Shown piece by piece: positions 58,677 to 64,000 of a stretch of 64,000 nucleotides of DNA. The notes beneath the pieces were generated by a model. That model worked only from the letters and a program-made list of their open reading frames with translations. It ran no database searches and was not told where the DNA came from. The position numbers and the translations under genes are program-made. The DNA comes from Mycobacterium sp. HUMS_12744610 (lineage in GTDB: Bacteria > Actinomycetota > Actinomycetes > Mycobacteriales > Mycobacteriaceae), in the NCBI RefSeq assembly GCF_041206865.1, contig NZ_JBGEDP010000001.1, positions 5,332,001-5,396,000 of the forward strand, written 5' to 3'. Within the stretch, counting starts at the first letter, position 1. Each line of letters starts with the position of its first letter.

Positions 58677-61552
58677 GCGCCCCGGTCCCCGGGCCGGCCG
58701 ACGCCACCCACACCGACCGGCCCTTCCTGGCCAGGATGATCCACACCCTGGCGGTGCCGATCATCCTGTTCTGGATCGCCGTCGCCGCCCTCTTGAGCGT
58801 CGTCGTCCCGTCGCTGGAGGACGTCGGGCAGGAGCGGTCGGTGTCGCTGAGCCCGTCCGATGCGCCGTCGTTCGTGGCGCTGAAACGCATCGGCCACGTG
58901 TTCAAGGAGGGGGAGACCGACAGTTCGGCGATGATCGTGCTGGAGAGCAACCAGCCCCTCGGCGACGACGCTCACCGGTTCTACAACGAGATGATCCACA
59001 AGTTGCGGCAGGACAAGACGCACGTGCTCAGCGTCCAGGATTTCTGGGGGGATCCGCTGACGGCGGCGGGCGCGCAGAGCAACGACGGCAAGGCCGTGAC
59101 CGTCCAGGTGAACCTGGCCGGCAACCAGGGCGAGCCGCTGGCCAACGAGTCCGTCGAGGCCGTCCGCAAGATCGTCAACAGCGTGCCCTCGCCGCCGGGG
59201 CTCACGGCCTACGTGACCGGCGTGTCGGCGCTGGCCGCGGACCTGCACCACAGCGGCGACAGGTCGATGGCCAAGATCACGCTGACCACGGTCGGGGTGA
59301 TCCTGGTGATGCTGCTGTTCGTCTACCGTTCGCCGCTCACGGTGTTCTTGCTGCTGGTCACGGTCGGTTTCGAGCTGACCGCGGCGCGGGGTGCGGTGGC
59401 GCTGATCGGGCACACCGGGCTGATCGGGCTGTCCACCTTCGCGGTCAGCCTGCTCACCTCGCTGGCGATCGCGGCCGGCACCGACTACGGGATCTTCATC
59501 ATCGGCCGCTACCAGGAGGCCCGCCAGGCCGGCGAGGACCGCGAGACGGCGTTCTACACGATGTACCGGGGGACCGCCCACGTCATCCTGGGTTCGGGCC
59601 TGACCATCGCCGGGGCCACGTTCTGCCTGAGCTTTGCGCGGATGCCGTACTTCCAGACCCTGGGCGTGCCGTGCGCGGTGGGGATGCTGGTGGCGGTGGC
59701 GGTGGCGCTCACGCTGGGGCCGGCGGTGCTGACCGTGGGCAGCCGGTTCGGGGTGTTCGACCCCAAGCGGCTGCTCAAGGTGCGGGGCTGGCGGCGGGTC
59801 GGGACCGCGGTGGTGCGCTGGCCGCTACCGATCCTGGCCGTCACGTGCGCGGTCGCCCTCGTCGGCCTGCTGACCCTGCCCGGCTACCAGGCCAACTACA
59901 ACGACCGCAACTACCTGCCTACCTTCATTCCCGCCAACGCGGGCTTCATTGCCGCCGACCGCCACTTCTCGCAGGCCCGGATGAAGCCGGAGATCCTGAT
60001 GATCGAGACCGACCACGACATGCGCAATCCGGCCGACTTCCTGATCCTGGACCGGCTGGCCAAGGGCATCTTCCGGGTGCCGGGAATCTCCCGGGTGCAG
60101 GCGATCACCCGCCCCGACGGGACCGCGCTGGACCACACCTCGATCCCGTTTCAGCTCAGCATGCAGAACGCCGGTCAGCTGCAGAACATGAAATACCAGC
60201 GCGACCGGATGAACGACATGCTCACCCAGGCCGACGAGATGGCCAAGACGATAGCCACCATGCGGCGGATGTACGACCTGATGACCCAACTCGTCGCCAC
60301 CACCCACCGCATGGTCGGGGACACCGAACAGATGCAGCAGATCACCAATCAGCTGCGCGACGAGATCGCCGACTTCGAAGACACCTGGCGGCCGATCCGC
60401 AGCTATTTCTATTGGGAGAGGCACTGTTACGACATCCCCGTCTGCTGGTCGATCCGGTCGGTCTTCAACGCCGTCGACGGCGTGGACGAGATCACCGACC
60501 AATTGACGACTCTGGTGGGCGACATCAAGGAGCTCGACCGGCTGATGCCGCAGATGATCGCCCAGTTCCCGCCCATGATCGAGACCATGGTCAACATGCG
60601 CACCATGATGCTGACCATGCACAGCACCATGGCGGGCATCTTCGACCAGATGGACCAGATGAGCGACAACGCCACCGCGATGGGGCATGCCTTCGACGCC
60701 GCCAAGAACGACGACTCGTTCTACCTGCCGCCGGAGGTGTTCAAGAACAAGGACTTCAAGCGGGCGATGAACAATTTCCTGTCCGACGACGGGCACGCCG
60801 CGCGGTTCATCATCCTGCACCGCGGTGACCCGGCATCGGCCGAGGGGATCGCCAGCATCGACAAGATCCAGACCGCGGCCGAGGAGTCGCTGAAGGGCAC
60901 CCCGCTCGAGGCCGCCAAGATCTACCTCGGCGGGACGGGGGCCGTGTTCAAGGACATCTCCGAAGGCGCCAAATGGGACCTGGTGATCGCCGGAATCTCC
61001 TCGCTGTGCCTGATTTTCATCATCATGCTGATCATCACCCGCGCGTTCGTGGCCGCCGCGGTCATCGTCGGCACCGTCGCGCTGTCGCTGGGTTCCTCTT
61101 TCGGGTTGTCGGTGCTGTTCTGGCAGCACATCCTGGGCATCCAGCTGCACTGGCTGGTGATCGCGATGTCGGTCATCGTGCTGCTGGCCGTCGGGTCGGA
61201 CTACAACCTGCTGCTGGTGTCGCGGTTCAAACAGGAGATCGGCGCCGGGCTGAACACCGGCATCATCCGCTCCATGGGCGGCACCGGCAAGGTCGTCACC
61301 AACGCGGGGCTGGTGTTCGCGTTCACCATGGCGTCCATGGTCGTCAGCGACGTGCGAGTGGTCGGGCAGGTGGGCACCACCATCGGCCTGGGCCTGCTGT
61401 TCGACACGCTGATCGTGCGCGCCTTCATGACCCCGGCCATCGCCGCGCTGCTGGGACGCTGGTTCTGGTGGCCCATCCGGGTGCGGTCACGGCCGCCCCG
61501 GGTCCCGGTCCGGCCCCCCGCGCCGGACCGCTCGTACGCCTACAGCGACTAG
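58673..61552 (+). CDS. mmpL4: RND transporter MmpL4
   Basis: This 959-aa protein starts at a GTG. It has the two RND halves: TM1 at [40 protein letters not shown]2-6 at about 190-370 (MVTV-type loops, [63 protein letters not shown]), and TM7-12 toward the C-terminus ([43 protein letters not shown]). The proton-relay Asp-Tyr pairs are in both halves. A long helical coil (residues about 480-640) fits the MmpL4/5 coiled-coil domain. It is closest to MmpL4 by sequence memory and exports siderophores. Confidence 0.92.
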   Translation: MSAPVPGPADATHTDRPFLARMIHTLAVPIILFWIAVAALLSVVVPSLEDVGQERSVSLSPSDAPSFVALKRIGHVFKEGETDSSAMIVLESNQPLGDDAHRFYNEMIHKLRQDKTHVLSVQDFWGDPLTAAGAQSNDGKAVTVQVNLAGNQGEPLANESVEAVRKIVNSVPSPPGLTAYVTGVSALAADLHHSGDRSMAKITLTTVGVILVMLLFVYRSPLTVFLLLVTVGFELTAARGAVALIGHTGLIGLSTFAVSLLTSLAIAAGTDYGIFIIGRYQEARQAGEDRETAFYTMYRGTAHVILGSGLTIAGATFCLSFARMPYFQTLGVPCAVGMLVAVAVALTLGPAVLTVGSRFGVFDPKRLLKVRGWRRVGTAVVRWPLPILAVTCAVALVGLLTLPGYQANYNDRNYLPTFIPANAGFIAADRHFSQARMKPEILMIETDHDMRNPADFLILDRLAKGIFRVPGISRVQAITRPDGTALDHTSIPFQLSMQNAGQLQNMKYQRDRMNDMLTQADEMAKTIATMRRMYDLMTQLVATTHRMVGDTEQMQQITNQLRDEIADFEDTWRPIRSYFYWERHCYDIPVCWSIRSVFNAVDGVDEITDQLTTLVGDIKELDRLMPQMIAQFPPMIETMVNMRTMMLTMHSTMAGIFDQMDQMSDNATAMGHAFDAAKNDDSFYLPPEVFKNKDFKRAMNNFLSDDGHAARFIILHRGDPASAEGIASIDKIQTAAEESLKGTPLEAAKIYLGGTGAVFKDISEGAKWDLVIAGISSLCLIFIIMLIITRAFVAAAVIVGTVALSLGSSFGLSVLFWQHILGIQLHWLVIAMSVIVLLAVGSDYNLLLVSRFKQEIGAGLNTGIIRSMGGTGKVVTNAGLVFAFTMASMVVSDVRVVGQVGTTIGLGLLFDTLIVRAFMTPAIAALLGRWFWWPIRVRSRPPRVPVRPPAPDRSYAYSD

Positions 61553-61559
61553 CCCCGCG

Positions 61560-63233
61560 ATGGACACGATCGCGCTCATCGGGTTCCTCGGCGGCCTGAT
61601 CACCGGCATCTCGCCGTGCATCCTGCCGGTGCTTCCGGTGGTGTTCTTCTCCGGCGTGGACACGTCCGGCGAAAGGTCCTCCGCCCGGCCGTATCTGGTG
61701 ATAGCGGGCCTGGTCTGCAGCTTCGGCGCGGTCACCCTGGCCGGTTCGGCGCTGCTGTCGGCGCTGCACCTGCCGCAGGACGCGATCCGGTGGGCCGCCC
61801 TGGTGATCCTGACCCTGATCGGCCTGGGATTGATCTTTCCGCCGCTGCAGCAGCTGATCGAACGGCCGTTCGCGCGCCTACCGCAACCCCGATTCGCCTC
61901 CCGGAGAAGCGGATTCGGGCTCGGGTTGACGCTGGGCGCGCTGTATGTGCCGTGCGCGGGCCCGGTGCTGGCCGCCATCGTGGTGGCGGGGGGCACCGCG
62001 TCGATCGGCGCGCCGGTCCTCGTCCTGACGCTGATGTTCTCCATCGGCACCGCCTTGCCGCTGCTGGTCTTCGCGCTGGCCGGCCGGCGCGTGGCCGAGC
62101 GCGTCGCCGCGTTCCGCCGCCGGCAGCGCGCGATCCGGGTCGCCGGCGGGCTCACGATGATCGTGCTGGCCGTGGCGCTGGTCTTCAACCTGCCGGCGAT
62201 GCTGCAGCGCGCCATCCCCGACTACACGAGCGCCATGCAGAAGGGCCTGGGCGCCAACAACATTCGTCGAGAGCTCGACCCGGGTGGCGCAAAGGGGCGG
62301 CTGGCCGACTGCATCGAGGGCGCCGACCGGCTGCAGGAGTGCGGGCCGGCGCCGGCGCTGACCGGGATCACGGGCTGGCTGAACACCCCGGACGGCAAGC
62401 CAATCGACCTCGCCTCGCTGCGGGGCAAGGTGGTCCTGATCGACTTCTGGGCGTATTCGTGCATCAACTGCCAGCGCGCCATCCCCCACGTCGTCGGCTG
62501 GTACGACCGCTATCGCGGCGACGGCTTCGTGGTGATCGGCGTGCACACCCCCGAGTACGCCTTCGAGCGGGTACCCGCCAACGTGGCCAGCGGCGCCGAC
62601 GCGCTGCACATCACCTACCCCGTCGCCCTGGACAACGACTACGCGACGTGGAACAACTACCAGAACCTGTACTGGCCGGCCGAGTACCTGATCGACGCCG
62701 ACGGCAACGTGCGGCACACCAAGTTCGGCGAGGGCGACTACGACGGCACCGAGAAGCTGATCCGTCGGCTGCTGGTGGCCGCCGACCCCGGCGTCCGGCT
62801 GCCCCCGGCCTCCGGCGCGGCCGACGACACGCCGCGCACCAGGCTGACGCCCGAGACCTACCTGGGCGCGGGCAAGGCCATCTACTACGGCGGCGCCGGC
62901 CGATACGACTCCGGAACCGCCACATTCGGCTTCCCGGCAAAGTTGCCCGACGACCGCTTCGCCCTGCGGGGCCGCTGGACCATCGACGACCAGGGCGCCA
63001 CCGCCGAGAGCGAGGACGCCGCCGTCCGGCTCAACTACACCGGCAAGGACGTGTACGTGGTCGTCGGCGGCACCGGCAGCATAGCCGTGACCCGCGACGG
63101 CGCGACCACCACGACGCCGATCGGCGGGCCGCCCACGCTGCACCAGATCGTGTCCGACCCGACCGCCCACCGCGACCGGTTGGACATGTCGGTCAGCCAA
63201 GGCCTGCAAGTCTTTTCGTTCACCTTCGGCTAG
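61560..63233 (+). CDS. dipZ: DipZ-like thiol:disulphide transport protein (CcdA plus thioredoxin)
   Basis: This 557-aa protein has an N-terminal CcdA domain with six membrane spans and the redox cysteines in [12 protein letters not shown] and [13 protein letters not shown]. Residues about 280-420 form a thioredoxin-like domain with CINC in [21 protein letters not shown], then a family-typical stretch with [27 protein letters not shown] words. A C-terminal carbohydrate-binding-like beta domain follows. It carries electrons from cytoplasmic thioredoxin to exported proteins. In M. tuberculosis dipZ (695 aa) lies elsewhere, near mpt70/83; here it follows mmpL4. The stop shares CTAG with the convergent gene. 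Confidence 0.88.
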   Translation: MDTIALIGFLGGLITGISPCILPVLPVVFFSGVDTSGERSSARPYLVIAGLVCSFGAVTLAGSALLSALHLPQDAIRWAALVILTLIGLGLIFPPLQQLIERPFARLPQPRFASRRSGFGLGLTLGALYVPCAGPVLAAIVVAGGTASIGAPVLVLTLMFSIGTALPLLVFALAGRRVAERVAAFRRRQRAIRVAGGLTMIVLAVALVFNLPAMLQRAIPDYTSAMQKGLGANNIRRELDPGGAKGRLADCIEGADRLQECGPAPALTGITGWLNTPDGKPIDLASLRGKVVLIDFWAYSCINCQRAIPHVVGWYDRYRGDGFVVIGVHTPEYAFERVPANVASGADALHITYPVALDNDYATWNNYQNLYWPAEYLIDADGNVRHTKFGEGDYDGTEKLIRRLLVAADPGVRLPPASGAADDTPRTRLTPETYLGAGKAIYYGGAGRYDSGTATFGFPAKLPDDRFALRGRWTIDDQGATAESEDAAVRLNYTGKDVYVVVGGTGSIAVTRDGATTTTPIGGPPTLHQIVSDPTAHRDRLDMSVSQGLQVFSFTFG

Positions 63234-64000
63234 CCGCCCTTCCGCACGAGGCTGCCCGCCATCGCGACCAGCACGCCGAGCACCACCAGCGCGACGCCGG
63301 CGAGCAGCGTCACGTCGAGCCACAGGCGCACCCCGGCCTCGGCGTAGGCGACCATCGCCTCGGCGACCCGGCGGATGTCGCCGCCGCCGCGCCGGAGCGC
63401 GCCGTCGACGCGCCGGCCTGCGACCTCGGTGCCGGCCCAGCCGGCCGCGCCGACGAGCAGCGCGGACACGCCCAAGCTCGTCAGCGCCTTGCCGCGGCGA
63501 CGCGCGGCGGCCAGCGTCAGCAGGGCGCACACCACGGCCAGCGCCGCCGCGCCGATGCTGAGCCAGGGCCCCCAGGTGGACAGCCGGCTCAGCTGGCCCT
63601 GCCGCAGCGGCGGTCCCGCCTGCGTCAGCGCCACGGTCAGGTCCGCGGGCACCGTGACGCGGTAGTCGGCCAGCAACTGCGCCAGCGCACCGTCGCGCAG
63701 CATCGGCGACACGTCGACGGCCCACGCGGTGCCGGCCCGCCCGAAGCGCGGGTCGGTGAACGCCCAGGCGTGCGCGGCCCTGTTCGCTTGGGCGAACAGC
63801 GGCGGAAAGGCCGGGCCCGCCGTGAACGCGGCGGCGGCGGCGTGCACCCGGGGACCGTCGACCCGGTAGCGCCCCCCGCCGCGGGCGGCGATCAGCGCGA
63901 TCGTGCGGGTCGCGAGTTCGTCGGCCATCGCCGACTGCAGCCGCGGGTCGGCCGCGGCCTTGTGGGCCAGCGCGGCGAATCCGCGCTCGTCGACGACGTG
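63230..64000 (-). CDS. Membrane protein with exported helical domain, partial
   Basis: The frame is open past the window edge, so the N-terminus is missing. The visible 256 residues begin [20 protein letters not shown], a shape typical of actinobacterial proteins that follow an N-terminal helix with an LLDTDRF-like segment. They continue with [32 protein letters not shown]. Three transmembrane spans follow ([63 protein letters not shown]). The function is unknown. It converges with dipZ, and the stop codons overlap within CTAG. Confidence 0.75.
   Translation of the reverse strand, partial: HVVDERGFAALAHKAAADPRLQSAMADELATRTIALIAARGGGRYRVDGPRVHAAAAAFTAGPAFPPLFAQANRAAHAWAFTDPRFGRAGTAWAVDVSPMLRDGALAQLLADYRVTVPADLTVALTQAGPPLRQGQLSRLSTWGPWLSIGAAALAVVCALLTLAAARRRGKALTSLGVSALLVGAAGWAGTEVAGRRVDGALRRGGGDIRRVAEAMVAYAEAGVRLWLDVTLLAGVALVVLGVLVAMAGSLVRKGG

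Overview
The window is chromosomal DNA of a Mycobacterium, most likely a slow-growing non-tuberculous species. The evidence is high G+C, mycobacterial genes (mycolic acid cyclopropane synthases, HbhA, MshA, SenX3-RegX3, MmpS/MmpL, RamB) and gene order. From about 8.3 kb to 56.3 kb the order matches, on the opposite strand, the M. tuberculosis block Rv0505c back to Rv0455c. The species cannot be fixed from this window. Orthologue names rest on recalled protein families and gene order; no search was run.

Layout. 1-3.7 kb: a leftward haem operon (thioredoxin-like gene, hemA, hemC, hemD cut by the window edge). 3.7-8.1 kb: an accessory island at the site where M. tuberculosis carries mmpS2-mmpL2. 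It holds two WXG100 genes and a large CpnT-like exported protein. The toxin end of that protein is replaced by an AT-richer, unrelated domain. An SseB-like candidate immunity gene and an IS1380-type transposase remnant follow. 8.3-18.3 kb: serB1, a MaoC-like dehydratase, cmaA2, an acyltransferase, galE2, two very small proteins, proC and the Rv0499-Rv0496 operon. 18.5-29.4 kb: a FadR-type regulator with a palindrome over its own start, a GMC oxidoreductase operon, senX3-regX3, gpm1, mshA and a ROK regulator. 29.5-36.6 kb: an SDR, an L,D-transpeptidase lipoprotein, murB, a nitrilase-like amidohydrolase, deoC and small exported or membrane proteins. 36.6-47.6 kb: hbhA (frameshifted in its lysine-rich tail), pcaA and umaA, fadB2, icl1, a thioesterase and ramB. 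47.6-55.8 kb: lpdC, an aldehyde dehydrogenase, a frameshifted prolyl oligopeptidase, a frameshifted small membrane gene and echA2. 55.8-64 kb: a siderophore-export neighbourhood (Rv0455c-like secreted protein, an IdeR-like box, mmpS4 and mmpL4) interleaved with a phosphatidylserine-decarboxylase-like gene and a LuxR regulator remnant, then a DipZ-like thiol redox protein and an edge-truncated membrane protein.

How the genes work together. Envelope lipid chemistry is the main theme: cyclopropanation and mycolate modification (cmaA2, pcaA, umaA), acyl transfer, L,D-crosslinking, murB and MmpL export. Central carbon control is a second theme: icl1, ramB, the FadR-type regulator, fadB2 and lpdC. 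Redox and iron handling is a third: mycothiol synthesis, haem synthesis and siderophore export. The most unusual feature is the CpnT-type locus with an exchanged C-terminal domain and a composition break. Three coding frames (hbhA, the Rv0457c homologue and the small gene at 54.5 kb) are broken by small indels, so assembly error and true gene decay need to be separated.
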